Below, in pieces: positions 43,402-52,760 of a stretch of 53,301 nt of DNA. Positions within the stretch are counted from its first letter, which is position 1. Each line of letters begins with the position of its first letter. The notes under the pieces are model-generated. The model had not been told where the DNA came from, did no database searches, and saw only the letters and a list, made by a program, of their open reading frames with translations. Source of the DNA: Candidatus Krumholzibacteriota bacterium (GTDB lineage Bacteria > Krumholzibacteriota > Krumholzibacteriia > LZORAL124-64-63); NCBI GenBank assembly GCA_024277025.1, contig JAJRWA010000126.1:1-53301 (forward strand), given 5' to 3'. The position numbers and the translations under genes are program-made.

Positions 43402-43431
43402 TTGACGGCACCGATTTGCGGACCGTAGGAT
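43402..43431 (+). promoter_or_regulatory. Predicted sigma70-type promoter of the lipoprotein gene
   Basis: TTGACG and TAGGAT are separated by 18 bases, about 100 bases before the start codon. The rest of 43309-43534 holds no gene. Confidence 0.5.
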
Positions 43432-43534
43432 GGGCTCCATCCTGCCGGAAATAACGCCGGTTGCCGCTCTTATCCGATTGATGTCCTGCATCCCACCTGC
43501 GGGACCAGAGAATACCTTTTAGGGAGGTTGGTTC

Positions 43535-44425
43535 ATGTTCGGTGTTTCTTCCCCGCGTCGTTGGGTCTCCGCATTGATGCTGGCGCTGCTGGCTGTGACC
43601 CTCGTTGGCATGATCGGTTGCGGAGAAAAGGAAGTCGTGGACCCGTACGTATTCGATTCGCTGCGGCGGATCACCCGGGGCGACACCCTGAGTGCCGGAT
43701 TCCTCTTTGAGATCAATGCTCCCGAGTTCGAGTACGTTCGGGGCAATACCGCCATCGTGCGCGAGGGCAACCTCCTGGAGTTCCTGGTCGGCGAGGACCT
43801 CGAGAACAACTACCGCAACCTGGCCGGCACGCTGCTCGGTGTGAAGAAGACCTTCAGCCCGCAGCCGACCCACTTCGTGATCCAGCGCATCAAGCGCAAT
43901 AGCGTGGTCGAAGCCGACAGTCTGCCGGCGCCCGAGCATTATGTCCTGCCGCGCCTGCTGCGCGCCGGCGCGGTGGACCTGGAGACTCCGGGTGCGCCGC
44001 TGCCCGAGTTGGGCTGGAAGACGAAGGACATCAAGGCGGCCCGCTCGACTTTTCTGCCCGAGAACGAGGGCGACGACCTGAGGCCCGTGCAGACCGGTAT
44101 CGAGAAATTCGTCTACGTGCCCCGGCACGATCTGGCGGACAGCGTCAAGGCCAACCCCTCGCCCGAGGATTACGCCTGGTATGCGGTTTTCCCCGAGTCG
44201 GCCCTGGAGATCGTCGACGTCACGCCGGGTGCGGACTGGATGCTGCACCTGATGCTGGACAAGGACCTGCCGCTGATCGGTTCGTTCTCCCTGCTGAGCC
44301 TGAACGACAAGTATCAGGAGCGCAAGATCGAGCACGAGGGCCTCGGCCATGTGGTCGGCACGATGAAGATCAACTGGTTCAAGTACGGCAACACCTTCAT
44401 CGAGGGCAGCAAGCGGGAAGACTAG
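43535..44425 (+). CDS. Lipoprotein of unknown function
   Basis: The product is 296 residues. The ATG follows GGGAGG. The signal sequence (WVSALMLALLAVTLVGMIGC) ends in a lipobox with the lipidated Cys at about 29. The mature part is alpha/beta with many charged residues (FLFEINAPEFEYVRGNT, KFVYVPRHDLADSV) and no recognised domain. The position after the signal (GEKEVVD) does not contain an inner-membrane retention Asp at +2. It stands alone between a predicted promoter and a strong terminator. Confidence 0.85.
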   Translation: MFGVSSPRRWVSALMLALLAVTLVGMIGCGEKEVVDPYVFDSLRRITRGDTLSAGFLFEINAPEFEYVRGNTAIVREGNLLEFLVGEDLENNYRNLAGTLLGVKKTFSPQPTHFVIQRIKRNSVVEADSLPAPEHYVLPRLLRAGAVDLETPGAPLPELGWKTKDIKAARSTFLPENEGDDLRPVQTGIEKFVYVPRHDLADSVKANPSPEDYAWYAVFPESALEIVDVTPGADWMLHLMLDKDLPLIGSFSLLSLNDKYQERKIEHEGLGHVVGTMKINWFKYGNTFIEGSKRED

Positions 44426-44452
44426 TTTCCGGCTGAGGCCAACGGTCAAGAC

Positions 44453-44480
44453 AAGGCTCCTCCAGGCGGAGGAGCCTTTC
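44453..44480. terminator. Rho-independent terminator, probably bidirectional
   Basis: AAGGCTCCTCC and GGAGGAGCCTT form a perfect 11-bp stem around AGGC, followed by TTC. A stem flanked by A's and T's on opposite sides can serve both the lipoprotein gene and the converging pfkA. Confidence 0.85.
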
Positions 44481-44502
44481 TCGTGTCGAGAGGTGGTCAG
44501 GG

Positions 44503-45462
44503 TCAGACCAGGATCTCCATCAACCGCGCGTCCTGCAGTACGGCTTTGGCCGAGACTTTGCCCGACTTGGCGAGACTACTGGTCTTGAACTTGTTCGCCA
44601 CCACGCCGACCATGACACCGTGCTTGCCCTCGAACAGCAACTCGGTGGCCTTGTGCCCCAGGCGGCTGGCCAGGATGCGGTCGTAGGCTGAAGGTGACCC
44701 ACCGCGCTGGACGTGGCCCAGGACCACCATGCGCACGTCCCGCGCCAGGCGTTCCTGCAACTCGAAGCTGACGTACGAGGCCTTGCCCGCCCCCTCGGCC
44801 ACGATGATGATGGCGTGCTGCTTGCCACGCTTGTATCCGGCCGAGATCCGGCGCGCCACGTCATCGATCTTGTAGGGGATCTCGGGCAACAGCACTTCCT
44901 CGGCGCCGGTGGCGATGGCCGTCTGGGCCGCCAGCAGTCCGTACGAACGCCCCATCACTTCGATCACAAAAATCCGGCCGTGGCTGGTGGCCGTGTCGCG
45001 CACCTTGTCCACCGCGTCGATGGCGATGTTCAGGGCCGTGTCGAAGCCGATACTGATGTCTGTTCCGGGGATGTCGTTGTCGATGGTGGCCGGTACGCCC
45101 ACGACCGGGATACCGAACTCTTTGGTCAGCTTGGTCGCGCCGCGGAACGAGCCGTCGCCGCCGATGATCACCATGCCATCAAGCTTCAGTTCCTTGATCG
45201 TCTTGGCTACGGGCGCGGTGCCTTCCTCGGTGGCGAATTCCGGATAACGGAATGTGCGCAGCACCGTGCCACCCTTGTCCAGGATGCCGCTCACCGAACC
45301 GGGCGTCATGGTCTCATAGGTGCCTTCAGCCAGGCCACGCCAGCCGCGTATGATGCCGATGACTTCGGCGTCGTGTTGCCAAGCCGTGCGCACGACCGCG
45401 CGCAGTGCTGGATTCATGCCGGCCGCATCGCCGCCACCGGTCAGGACTCCGATTCGTTTCAT
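44503..45462 (-). CDS. pfkA: ATP-dependent 6-phosphofructokinase
   Basis: The 319-residue glycolytic enzyme phosphorylates fructose 6-phosphate. Nucleotide binding is seen in LTGGGDAAGMN (about 8-18) and GGDGS (101-105); the Gly after GD is the feature that marks the ATP rather than the pyrophosphate type. The catalytic loop is PATIDNDIPGTD (124-135). MGRSYGLLAAQTAIATGAE follows. GGGGAGG for its start is inside the end of rarA, and only one base separates the genes, so the two are cotranscribed. Confidence 0.96.
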   Translation of the reverse strand: MKRIGVLTGGGDAAGMNPALRAVVRTAWQHDAEVIGIIRGWRGLAEGTYETMTPGSVSGILDKGGTVLRTFRYPEFATEEGTAPVAKTIKELKLDGMVIIGGDGSFRGATKLTKEFGIPVVGVPATIDNDIPGTDISIGFDTALNIAIDAVDKVRDTATSHGRIFVIEVMGRSYGLLAAQTAIATGAEEVLLPEIPYKIDDVARRISAGYKRGKQHAIIIVAEGAGKASYVSFELQERLARDVRMVVLGHVQRGGSPSAYDRILASRLGHKATELLFEGKHGVMVGVVANKFKTSSLAKSGKVSAKAVLQDARLMEILV

Positions 45463-45463
45463 G

Positions 45464-46843
45464 CTATGCCTCCCCGGGCCCGTTCGGCCCTTCTGGTTCT
45501 TGACGTCGTTCGTGCCAGCGTCTGATCCGGGCCATGCGCTCGGCCAGTTCGGCCTCGAAGCCGCGCCGGCCCGGTTCGAAGTAGTCGGTGCCCCGCAGGG
45601 TGTCGGGCAGGCAGCTCATTTCGGCCACACCGTCGGCGGTGTCGGGGGCGTAGACGTACCCCTTACCGTAGCCGAGCCCTTTCATCAAGCGGGTCGGCGC
45701 GTTGCGCAGATGCAGGGGCACCGGCGGATTGTGCCCGCGCGCCACCTCGCGCGCCGCCTTCTGGTACCCCTTGTACAGGGCGTTGCTCTTGGGGGAAAGC
45801 GTCAGATAGACCACGGCCTGGGCCAGAGCCAACGCGCCCTCGGGCATGCCGAGGAAGTGCACGGCGTCCCGTGCGTCCAGGGCCTGGCGCAGGGCCGTCG
45901 GCTCGGCCAGACCGATATCCTCGCTGGCGAACCGCACCACGCGGCGCGCGATGTACAGCGGATCCTCGCCGCCTTCGAGCATTCGGGTCAGCCAGTAGAG
46001 CGCCGCATTCACGTCGCTGTTGCGCATGCTCTTGTGCAAGGCCGAGATGATGTTGAAATGCTCTTCGCCGGCCTTGTCATAACGGGCGGCCCGGGTCTGG
46101 ATGTACTCGGCGACCCGCTCGGCGCTCACGGCAGCGGCCGCAGTGGCGCCGATCCCATCGGCCCTGGCGGCCAGGGCCACCGTTTCCAACTGGCCGAGGG
46201 CGGCCCGGGCGTCGCCCTCGCACATCTCGGCCAGCAGTTCGAGCCCGTCGTCGGCCAGGTGCACGGCTCCGGCCAGACCGCGTGGGTCGGTCAGCGCCCG
46301 GTCCAGCAGCAACCGGATATCTTCGGGCTTCAGGGGCGTCAGGACGAACAGGCGGGTCCGCGAAATGAGCGCGCTGTTGACCTCGAAGCTGGGATTCTCG
46401 GTCGTCGCCCCGATCAGGGTCACGTCTCCGCGCTCGACCCAGGGCAACAGCGCGTCCTGCTGGGCCTTGTTGAAGCGGTGGATCTCGTCCAGGAAGAGAA
46501 TTGTCCGGGTGCCGGTGGCTCGTTGCAGCTTCTGGGCATCGGCCATGACGGCCTTCAGCTCTTTCGTGCCCACGGACACGGCGCTGTATTCCAGGCAGCG
46601 GGCTGCCGTCCGACTGGCGATCAGACGGGCCAGGGTCGTCTTGCCACAGCCCGGCGGTCCCCACAGCAACAGTGAGGGTACGGCGTCGGCCTCCAGCAGA
46701 AGTCGCAACGGACCCTTGGGTCCGACGAGATCGGCCTGACCGACGATTTCGTCCAGGCCGGCGGGACGCATGCGGTCCGCCAAGGGGGCGTGGGGCCGGG
46801 CCGGGTCGTCGCCGGCAGATGCAGCAAAGAGGTCGTTGTTCAT
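45464..46843 (-). CDS. rarA: Replication-associated recombination protein RarA (MgsA)
   Basis: This is a 459-residue clamp-loader-like AAA+ ATPase that acts at stalled replication forks. Motifs: LADRMRPAGLDEIVGQ at the N-terminus, Walker A GPPGCGKTT (about 62-70), Walker B ILFLDEIHRFNKAQQDALLP, sensor 1 IGATTENPSFEVNSALISR and the C-terminal tetramerisation region with KSMRNSDVNAALYWL and ARRVVRFASEDIGLAEP. The length and all motifs are standard. It is divergent from deoB. Confidence 0.95.
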   Translation of the reverse strand: MNNDLFAASAGDDPARPHAPLADRMRPAGLDEIVGQADLVGPKGPLRLLLEADAVPSLLLWGPPGCGKTTLARLIASRTAARCLEYSAVSVGTKELKAVMADAQKLQRATGTRTILFLDEIHRFNKAQQDALLPWVERGDVTLIGATTENPSFEVNSALISRTRLFVLTPLKPEDIRLLLDRALTDPRGLAGAVHLADDGLELLAEMCEGDARAALGQLETVALAARADGIGATAAAAVSAERVAEYIQTRAARYDKAGEEHFNIISALHKSMRNSDVNAALYWLTRMLEGGEDPLYIARRVVRFASEDIGLAEPTALRQALDARDAVHFLGMPEGALALAQAVVYLTLSPKSNALYKGYQKAAREVARGHNPPVPLHLRNAPTRLMKGLGYGKGYVYAPDTADGVAEMSCLPDTLRGTDYFEPGRRGFEAELAERMARIRRWHERRQEPEGPNGPGEA

Positions 46844-46884
46844 GGTCCCATTCTAACCCCGGATCGCGCAGAGGCCAAGCTGTG

Positions 46885-46913
46885 TTGACGGAGGCCGGTC
46901 GGCGGGCTAACCT
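46885..46913 (+). promoter_or_regulatory. Predicted sigma70-type promoter of the deoB-cdd-deoA operon
   Basis: TTGACG and TAACCT are 17 bases apart, about 45 bases before the deoB start, in the 113-bp region between the divergent rarA and deoB genes. Confidence 0.55.
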
Positions 46914-46956
46914 ATCAGGCCCACACGTGTTGGCAACCAGCAAGGAGTGCACAGTC

Positions 46957-48132
46957 ATGGCAACGGCCATCTTGATCATATTGGACGGGCTTGGCGTGGG
47001 CGGCGCGCCGGACGCGGCGGCCTACGGCGATCTGGGCAGCGACACTTTGGGCAACATGGCCCGGCAGGTCGGCGGCCTGCAGGTGCCGAATCTGGCGTCG
47101 CTGGGCCTGGGCAACCTGCATCCATTGCCGGGTGTGGAACCCGCACCGGCGCCGCGGGCTGCTTATGGCCGCCTGCAGGAGATCAGCGCCGGCAAGGATT
47201 CGACGACCGGTCACTGGGAGCTGATGGGGCTGGTGACCAGCGTTCCGTTCCCGACTTACCCCGCTGGTTTTCCGCAAGAGGTGCTGGCTGAATTCACTGC
47301 TCGAACCGGTTACGGCGTCATCGGCAACAAGGCGGCCAGCGGTACCGCGATCATCGCCGAACTGGGGGACGAGCATCTGGCCACGGGCAAGCTGATCGTC
47401 TACACCTCGGCCGACAGCGTTTTCCAGATCGCGGCCCACGACAAGGTGTGCGACCTGGACGAACTGTACCGTGTCTGCGAAATCGCCCGCGAGATGCTCA
47501 AGCCGCCCCACGAGGTGAGCCGGGTGATTGCCCGCCCGTTCACCGGTGAGCCGGGGGCCTACACGCGCACGGCCTTCCGGCACGACTACTCGGTCGATCC
47601 GCCGGCGGGACTGCTGCTGCCGATGCTGCAGCAGCACGGGGTCGAGGTGAGTTCCATCGGCAAGATCTACGACCTGTACAACGGGGCGGGCATAGATCAT
47701 TCGCACGCCTCGCGCAGCAATGAGGAAGGCATGGCCAATCTGGCCCGTCTGTACGCTGAGGGCGCCGAGGACCGGGACCGCCTGCTGCTGCTGAATCTGG
47801 TTGACTTCGACATGCTGTGGGGGCACCGCAACGACCCGGAGGGCATGAAGAAGGGACTGGAGGAGTTCGACGTCTGGCTGGGACCATTCCTGGACCGTCT
47901 GGCGCCCGGCGACCTCTTGCTGATGACCGCGGACCACGGCAACGACCCGACGACGCCGAGCACGGACCATTCCCGGGAACAGGTGCCGCTGCTGGCCTTC
48001 TGGTCCGGGCATCCGGGCGGCCAGGAACTCGGTGTGCGCGAGGGATTCATGGACATGGGGGCGACCATCGCCGAGTACTTCGGCAGCCCCGCGCCGGCCA
48101 AGGGCCGCAGTTTCCTGTCTGAAATGAGCTGA
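46957..48132 (+). CDS. deoB: Phosphopentomutase
   Basis: The 391-residue enzyme interconverts (deoxy)ribose 1-phosphate and 5-phosphate, passing nucleoside sugars into central metabolism. It belongs to the alkaline-phosphatase superfamily. Metal ligands appear in ILDGLGVGG (Asp10) and MTADHGNDPT, and the phosphorylated Thr lies in KDSTTGHWE. IDHSHASRSNEEGM and NLVDFDMLWGHRND complete the core. AAGGAG lies nine bases before the ATG. The longer open frame upstream is not used. First gene of a three-gene salvage operon. Confidence 0.96.
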   Translation: MATAILIILDGLGVGGAPDAAAYGDLGSDTLGNMARQVGGLQVPNLASLGLGNLHPLPGVEPAPAPRAAYGRLQEISAGKDSTTGHWELMGLVTSVPFPTYPAGFPQEVLAEFTARTGYGVIGNKAASGTAIIAELGDEHLATGKLIVYTSADSVFQIAAHDKVCDLDELYRVCEIAREMLKPPHEVSRVIARPFTGEPGAYTRTAFRHDYSVDPPAGLLLPMLQQHGVEVSSIGKIYDLYNGAGIDHSHASRSNEEGMANLARLYAEGAEDRDRLLLLNLVDFDMLWGHRNDPEGMKKGLEEFDVWLGPFLDRLAPGDLLLMTADHGNDPTTPSTDHSREQVPLLAFWSGHPGGQELGVREGFMDMGATIAEYFGSPAPAKGRSFLSEMS

Positions 48133-48143
48133 GGAGTACCAAC

Positions 48144-48602
48144 GTGAACGCAGCCTACGAAGATCTGGCCCGCGTGGCCTGCACCCAGCGGGAACGCAGC
48201 TATTCGCCGTACTCGAATTTCCGGGTAGGGGCCGCGCTGCTCGGCGCCTCGGGCACGGTCTATCTGGGCACCAACGTCGAGAACGCCAGTTTCGGTCTTT
48301 CGATCTGTGCCGAACGATCAGCTGTGGTGCGGGCGGTGGCCGAGGGCGAGCATAAATTCGTGGCCATTGCCATCTGTGCCGACGGGCCGACACCGACCGC
48401 GCCGTGCGGAGCCTGTCGGCAGGTGCTGCTCGAGTTCGGTCCGGAAATGCAAGTCATCCTGGTGGGTGATCAGGGGCTGGCCGGCGAGGTACTCGAATTG
48501 ACGGTGAGTGAATTGTTGCCCCACGCTTTCTTCGATTTCACCGACCAACTGCGGCAAAAAGACAAGCAGGACCATGCCGACCAAGGGAAGGATACCCCGT
48601 GA
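48144..48602 (+). CDS. cdd: Cytidine deaminase
   Basis: The 152-residue zinc enzyme converts cytidine and deoxycytidine to uridine and deoxyuridine. The zinc ligands and catalytic acid are Cys55-Ala-Glu57 (FGLSICAERSA), with Cys88 and Cys91 in PCGACRQVLLEFG. YSPYSNFRVGAAL is the substrate-binding region. It belongs to the short tetrameric class, with a charged tail (QKDKQDHADQGK) about 20 residues longer than usual. The GTG start follows GAGGAG. The stop overlaps the deoA start. Confidence 0.95.
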   Translation: MNAAYEDLARVACTQRERSYSPYSNFRVGAALLGASGTVYLGTNVENASFGLSICAERSAVVRAVAEGEHKFVAIAICADGPTPTAPCGACRQVLLEFGPEMQVILVGDQGLAGEVLELTVSELLPHAFFDFTDQLRQKDKQDHADQGKDTP

Positions 48603-49915
48603 ACATCCTGGAGATCATCGAGGCCAAGAAGCAGGGCCGCCAACTGAGCACCGAACAGATCGAGTTCGCCGTCAACGGCTTCACCGGCGACGAGATTCCC
48701 GTCTACCAGATGTCGGCCCTGCTGATGGCGATCTGGTTTCAGGGCATGACTGCGGAAGAGACCGCAGCTCTGACGGGTGTCATGCTGCGCAGCGGGGAAG
48801 AGCTGGATACCAGTGGCCTGGGTGGGCCGTCGGCCGACAAGCATTCGACCGGTGGCGTGGGAGACAAGGTGAGCCTGCTGCTGGCCCCGCTGGCGGCCGC
48901 CTGCGGGTTGAAGGTGCCTATGTTGTCAGGACGGGGGCTGGGCCATACGGGCGGCACCCTGGACAAGCTGGAAGCCATCCCGGGCTACACCATCCACATG
49001 GACAACGAACGGTTCCTGCAACTGACCAGTGACCTGGGTTGCGCGATCATCGGTCAGAGCGGCAATATCGCCCCGGCCGACGGCCGCATCTACGCCCTGC
49101 GCGATGTGTCGGCCACCGTGGATTGCGTGCCCCTGATCACCGCTTCGATCATGTCTAAGAAACTGGCGGCCGGTCCGGAGACCATTGTCATCGATCTGAA
49201 GACGGGTTCCGGGGCCTTCATGCGTGATCTGGACCAGGCCCGGGCTCTGGCCGAGGCCCTGGTGGCCGTCGGCAAGGCCTACGGTCGCCGTATGAGCGTG
49301 ATCTTCTCGGATATGGACCAGCCCCTGGGCAAGGCCGTCGGGCATGCCAACGAGACCATAGAGGCCTTTGACGCCCTGCGTCCGTGCCAGCGCGAGCAAG
49401 CCCCGCAGGATCTTGTGGTTCTGACTGAGGAGTTGGTCGCTGACATGGTGCGGGTGGCCGGCCTGCAGCCCGATCGCGAGTCGGCCCTGGCCCAGGTGCG
49501 CCAGGTCTGGGATGCCGGCCAGGCTTTTGACGCCATGCTGGCCTGGGTCGCCGCCCAGGGCGGCCGGCTGGACCCGGCACGGGCCGATTTCGGCCTGGAT
49601 GTCGCCCCGGTGGCCCTGGAGCTGACGGCCCCGCAGGAAGGCTGGCTGGCCGGCATCAACTGCCGGCAGGTGGGCCTGAGCCTGGCCGACCTGGGCGGCG
49701 CCCGCCGTCAGGTGGAGGACCCCCTGGACCTGACCGCCGGCATCACTTTCCACCCCGCCATCGGCGACAAACTGACCAAGGGCGATCCCATCGCAACCAT
49801 CATGTGCCGCGACAAATCCCGCGCCCAAGCCGCCGCGGACCGCATTCTGGCCGCCCTGACCTTCAGCCGCGAACCCGTATCCCCCCGGGACCTGATCCTG
49901 GATCGTTTAGCCTAG
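48599..49915 (+). CDS. deoA: Pyrimidine-nucleoside (thymidine) phosphorylase
   Basis: The 438-residue enzyme splits uridine, deoxyuridine or thymidine with phosphate to the base and sugar 1-phosphate, which DeoB then isomerises. The phosphate site is DKHSTGGVGDKVSLLLAPL, and the family signature is SGRGLGHTGGTLDKLEAIPG. IVIDLKTGSGAFM lies in the middle and the C-terminal domain follows. The residues do not let me separate the uridine-accepting type (Pdp) from the thymidine-specific type. The GTG overlaps the cdd stop, with AAGGGAAGGA upstream. Confidence 0.95.
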   Translation: MNILEIIEAKKQGRQLSTEQIEFAVNGFTGDEIPVYQMSALLMAIWFQGMTAEETAALTGVMLRSGEELDTSGLGGPSADKHSTGGVGDKVSLLLAPLAAACGLKVPMLSGRGLGHTGGTLDKLEAIPGYTIHMDNERFLQLTSDLGCAIIGQSGNIAPADGRIYALRDVSATVDCVPLITASIMSKKLAAGPETIVIDLKTGSGAFMRDLDQARALAEALVAVGKAYGRRMSVIFSDMDQPLGKAVGHANETIEAFDALRPCQREQAPQDLVVLTEELVADMVRVAGLQPDRESALAQVRQVWDAGQAFDAMLAWVAAQGGRLDPARADFGLDVAPVALELTAPQEGWLAGINCRQVGLSLADLGGARRQVEDPLDLTAGITFHPAIGDKLTKGDPIATIMCRDKSRAQAAADRILAALTFSREPVSPRDLILDRLA

Positions 49916-49947
49916 CCCACCAGGGCTCCCAGCGCTCCGACCGCTCC

Positions 49948-50044
49948 GATTTTGGGCGTCAGGCGGGTGTGGGGATTCGCTTAGCCTCGGGCTGCGCCCT
50001 TGGCGAAATGCGCGAATCCCCACACCCGCCTGACGCCCAAAATC
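49948..50044. repeat. Perfect 33-bp inverted repeat between convergent genes
   Basis: The arms at 49948-49980 and 50012-50044 are exactly complementary over 33 bases, around a 31-nt loop. The right arm overlaps the stop codon of the penicillin-binding protein gene by two bases, and the left arm starts 33 bases after deoA. It probably works as a bidirectional terminator, with AAAATC at its base. Its length and perfection are more than a terminator needs, so it may also be a mobile palindromic (REP-like) element. Confidence 0.92.
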
Positions 50045-52169
50045 AAAACTCGTCATCCTCAGAATCCAGCGTCTGAAAATCCTTGCCGACACCCTCGAAG
50101 TTGTGAAGTTGGCCGCCATGCAGGTCGCAGATATCCTGGGGGAAAAAATCGGGAAGGAAGACTTCGGTGGCCGTCGAGTCGCAGCCCGCAGTGGCGAGCA
50201 TGCCGCTGCGCAGGCACACGGTTTCCTCGATGATGCCGGGCGGCCGGATGAACGGTTCCTCGCCCTTCCGGTCGGTGATCTTGCCCATGAAGTTGGCCCA
50301 GATCGGCAGGGCCATGCGGGCGCCCGTGGCGCCGCGTCCCATGGGGTTGGCCTGGTCGAACCCGACCCACACGCCGCCACAGAAGCTGGGGGTGAAGCCG
50401 CAGAACCAGGCGTTGGTGCTTTCGTTGGTCGTGCCGGTCTTGCCCGCGCCGCTCTTGGTGAAGCCGCGCCAGCGCGAACTGACGGCCGTCCCTTCCTTGA
50501 TCGTGGTCTGCAGCAGGTTGGTCATCATGTAGGCTTCGGCTGGATCAAGGGCTTCCCGCTGCTCGATGCGGGCCTCGTACAGGACCTCCCCTTCGGCGGA
50601 TTCCACCCGCGTGATCAGGTGCTGTTTCGTGTAGACGCCGTGGTTGGCAAAGGTGCTGTAGGCAGCCACGACCTCCCGCAACGTGACCTCCCCGGCGCCC
50701 AGGAACAGGGCGGGGACGCGCGGCAGCTTGGTGGTGAAGCCAAGTTTTCGCACATTCTCAAGGACCGGGGCCAAGCCAAAGTCCTGATATAACTTGGCGG
50801 TCGGTGTGTTGACGGATCTGGTCAGAGCATAGCGCAGGGTCATGGGGCCCTTGAAGCGTCCGCCAAAATTCTTGGGCCGCCACAGGCTGACTCCCGTGTC
50901 CAGGACGAATGGCGTGTCCATCAGGATCGAGCAGGGCATGTAACCATGCTGCAGGGCGGTCAGGTAGACGAATGGCTTGAAGATGGAGCCGGGCTGCCGC
51001 GTGGCCTGCGTGGCCATGTTCCACTTGTAGTCGTCGAAGCTCCGGCCACCGATCATGCCCAGGATGGCGCCGGTCCGTACGTCCTGCAGCAGGGCCGCCC
51101 CCTGCAGGTACTCCAGCTTTTCCGGACGCTCGCCCAGGGTCACCAGACTGTCGTAAAGGGCCTTGGTCATCTCATACTTGCGGTCGGTCTCTTCCTGCGT
51201 CAGGTGGGCTTCCAGGGCTTCCTCCATCCACACCTGATACTGGGGGACCAGGGTCGTCCAGACCCGGAGACCTTCCTTATAGAGCTTCGTGGCTCCGTAC
51301 GTGTGTTCCAGGTCCTTGCGCACTTCCTCGACGAAGTAGGCCGCGAACCCGCCGCGGGTTCGTGTCGCCACACCGCCGTTTATCGGCTGGACTTCAGTCG
51401 CGCCGATTTCTTCGGCTTCCGCGCGCGACAAGTAGCCGGCGCTGATCATGGTCTCCAGCACGGTCGAGCGCCGGGCGTATGCCTTGTCCAGATGCCGCAG
51501 CGGAGAGTAGTGCTCGGGCAACTGGATCATGCCGGCGATCATCGTGCACTCGGCCGGGCCCAGTTCCCAGACATCCTTGGCGAATAAGGTGTGAGCGGCG
51601 GCCTGAACCCCGTACGCCCCCTTGCCCAGATAGATCTGGTTGAGGTACATGGCCAGGATCTCGTCCTTGGTATAGATGGACTCGATCTGGGTGGCGACGA
51701 TCCACTCGCGGAACTTGCGGGTGATGCGCTTCTGGCTCGGCAGCAGTTTGGGGAAGAGGTTGCGGGCCAGTTGCTGGGTCAGCGTACTGCCGCCGGGGCT
51801 GCGGCTGGTGGTCAGGTTGATCCAGATGACGCCCACCAGCCGCCGCAGATCCACTCCGTAGTGTTCGTGGAACCGGCGGTCTTCGACCGAGATGACCGCC
51901 TGCTGCAGCGAGACCGGAATCCGGCTCAATGGGACGATGGTTCGGTTCTCGGTGTAGAACTCCCGGAGGGTGTCGCCGTTGGCGGCGAAGATAACCGTCT
52001 TGACTGAGGGTTCAATGGACTGCAGGGCGTCCAGGGAAGGCAGATCCCGCGACAGGTAGTCGATCCCGGCGATGGTGCCGGCCAGGCTGGCGACAAACAG
52101 CAGGACGAGCGAGACGAGGATACCGCGGATCACGCGGTGGGGGATCGTGTAGTTCAGCAGACGTAGCAT
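50043..52169 (-). CDS. mrcA: Class A penicillin-binding protein (PBP1A family)
   Basis: The 708-residue bifunctional enzyme polymerises and cross-links peptidoglycan. The ATG is chosen because GGAGG precedes it and a membrane anchor follows (ILVSLVLLFVASLAGTIAGI). The glycosyltransferase domain has Glu96 in SVEDRRFHEHYGVD, with GGSTLTQQLARNLF and YLGKGAYGVQAAA. The transpeptidase domain has Ser395 in RQPGSIFKPF, RSVNTPT and GKTGTTN. The tail ends in acidic residues (LDSEDDEF). It converges on deoA. Confidence 0.95.
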   Translation of the reverse strand: MLRLLNYTIPHRVIRGILVSLVLLFVASLAGTIAGIDYLSRDLPSLDALQSIEPSVKTVIFAANGDTLREFYTENRTIVPLSRIPVSLQQAVISVEDRRFHEHYGVDLRRLVGVIWINLTTSRSPGGSTLTQQLARNLFPKLLPSQKRITRKFREWIVATQIESIYTKDEILAMYLNQIYLGKGAYGVQAAAHTLFAKDVWELGPAECTMIAGMIQLPEHYSPLRHLDKAYARRSTVLETMISAGYLSRAEAEEIGATEVQPINGGVATRTRGGFAAYFVEEVRKDLEHTYGATKLYKEGLRVWTTLVPQYQVWMEEALEAHLTQEETDRKYEMTKALYDSLVTLGERPEKLEYLQGAALLQDVRTGAILGMIGGRSFDDYKWNMATQATRQPGSIFKPFVYLTALQHGYMPCSILMDTPFVLDTGVSLWRPKNFGGRFKGPMTLRYALTRSVNTPTAKLYQDFGLAPVLENVRKLGFTTKLPRVPALFLGAGEVTLREVVAAYSTFANHGVYTKQHLITRVESAEGEVLYEARIEQREALDPAEAYMMTNLLQTTIKEGTAVSSRWRGFTKSGAGKTGTTNESTNAWFCGFTPSFCGGVWVGFDQANPMGRGATGARMALPIWANFMGKITDRKGEEPFIRPPGIIEETVCLRSGMLATAGCDSTATEVFLPDFFPQDICDLHGGQLHNFEGVGKDFQTLDSEDDEF

Positions 52170-52525
52170 GGCGCCTCCGTGCCACAGTGAAATAGTGTTC
52201 CCTACTGTCCGGCGGGCCGGCCGCCGGTCCCTAAGATCAGGCCGCTGGCCGGCGATGTCCAGCCTTCTTCGGCGCCTCGGGCTCCCTTTGCAAGTCGCCG
52301 GCCAGACGTCGGGTTCCCGTGCAAGTCGAAATTCGACTCCTCCGGACGGGTCCAGAGCGACTTTCATCCGGCGGGATACTGACTGTGTCTGCCCGATCAC
52401 AGGGTAATAGTGGCCGTCCAGCCACAGTGTGGGGGAGCTGAAGCCCTGCAGAACAGGCGTTTAACCCTTTTCAGGGCCGACTATTGGGGAAAACGAAAAA
52501 AAGTTGAAAAAAATGGATTTTCTTT
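52170..52525. other. 356-bp intergenic region between mrcA and the rRNA promoters
   Basis: This holds the leftward promoter region for mrcA and the upstream region of the rRNA promoters. No gene with a start and ribosome site is seen. About 52490-52525 is A/T-rich (AAAAAAGTTGAAAAAAATGG), directly before the first -35 box, and could act as an UP element. Confidence 0.45.
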
Positions 52526-52554
52526 TTGACAGTGGCACCGGGTGCGTATAACTT
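52526..52554 (+). promoter_or_regulatory. rRNA operon promoter P1 (predicted)
   Basis: TTGACA is followed by TATAAC at 15 bases or TAACTT at 17 bases. An A/T-rich tract lies directly upstream. Confidence 0.65.
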
Positions 52555-52673
52555 GCGCCCCCGTTGCCCAAGTGAACGCCGCAAGGCAGACCGAGGGTAA
52601 CCGCTTTCCGGACGGGCTTTTCGAAGCGCAGAAGGACAGCGGCTCGGAGCCGGAAAAAAAGTCAACTTTCTGG

Positions 52674-52702
52674 TTGACACTGACCCCGCTCCTGAGTATC
52701 TT
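52674..52702 (+). promoter_or_regulatory. rRNA operon promoter P2 (predicted)
   Basis: TTGACA and TATCTT are exactly 17 bases apart, about 200 bases before the 16S gene. The tandem arrangement with the promoter about 150 bases upstream is usual for rRNA operons. Confidence 0.75.
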
Positions 52703-52748
52703 GCTTCTCCCCTGACAAGGGGACCGGCGGCAACGACTGCTCGGTTCA

Positions 52749-52760
52749 GTTCTTTGACAA
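52749..52760 (+). promoter_or_regulatory. boxA-like antitermination element
   Basis: GTTCTTTGACAA, followed by CAGAATAG, is close to the boxA consensus (TGCTCTTTAACA) bound by NusB/S10 in rRNA leaders. Confidence 0.65.
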
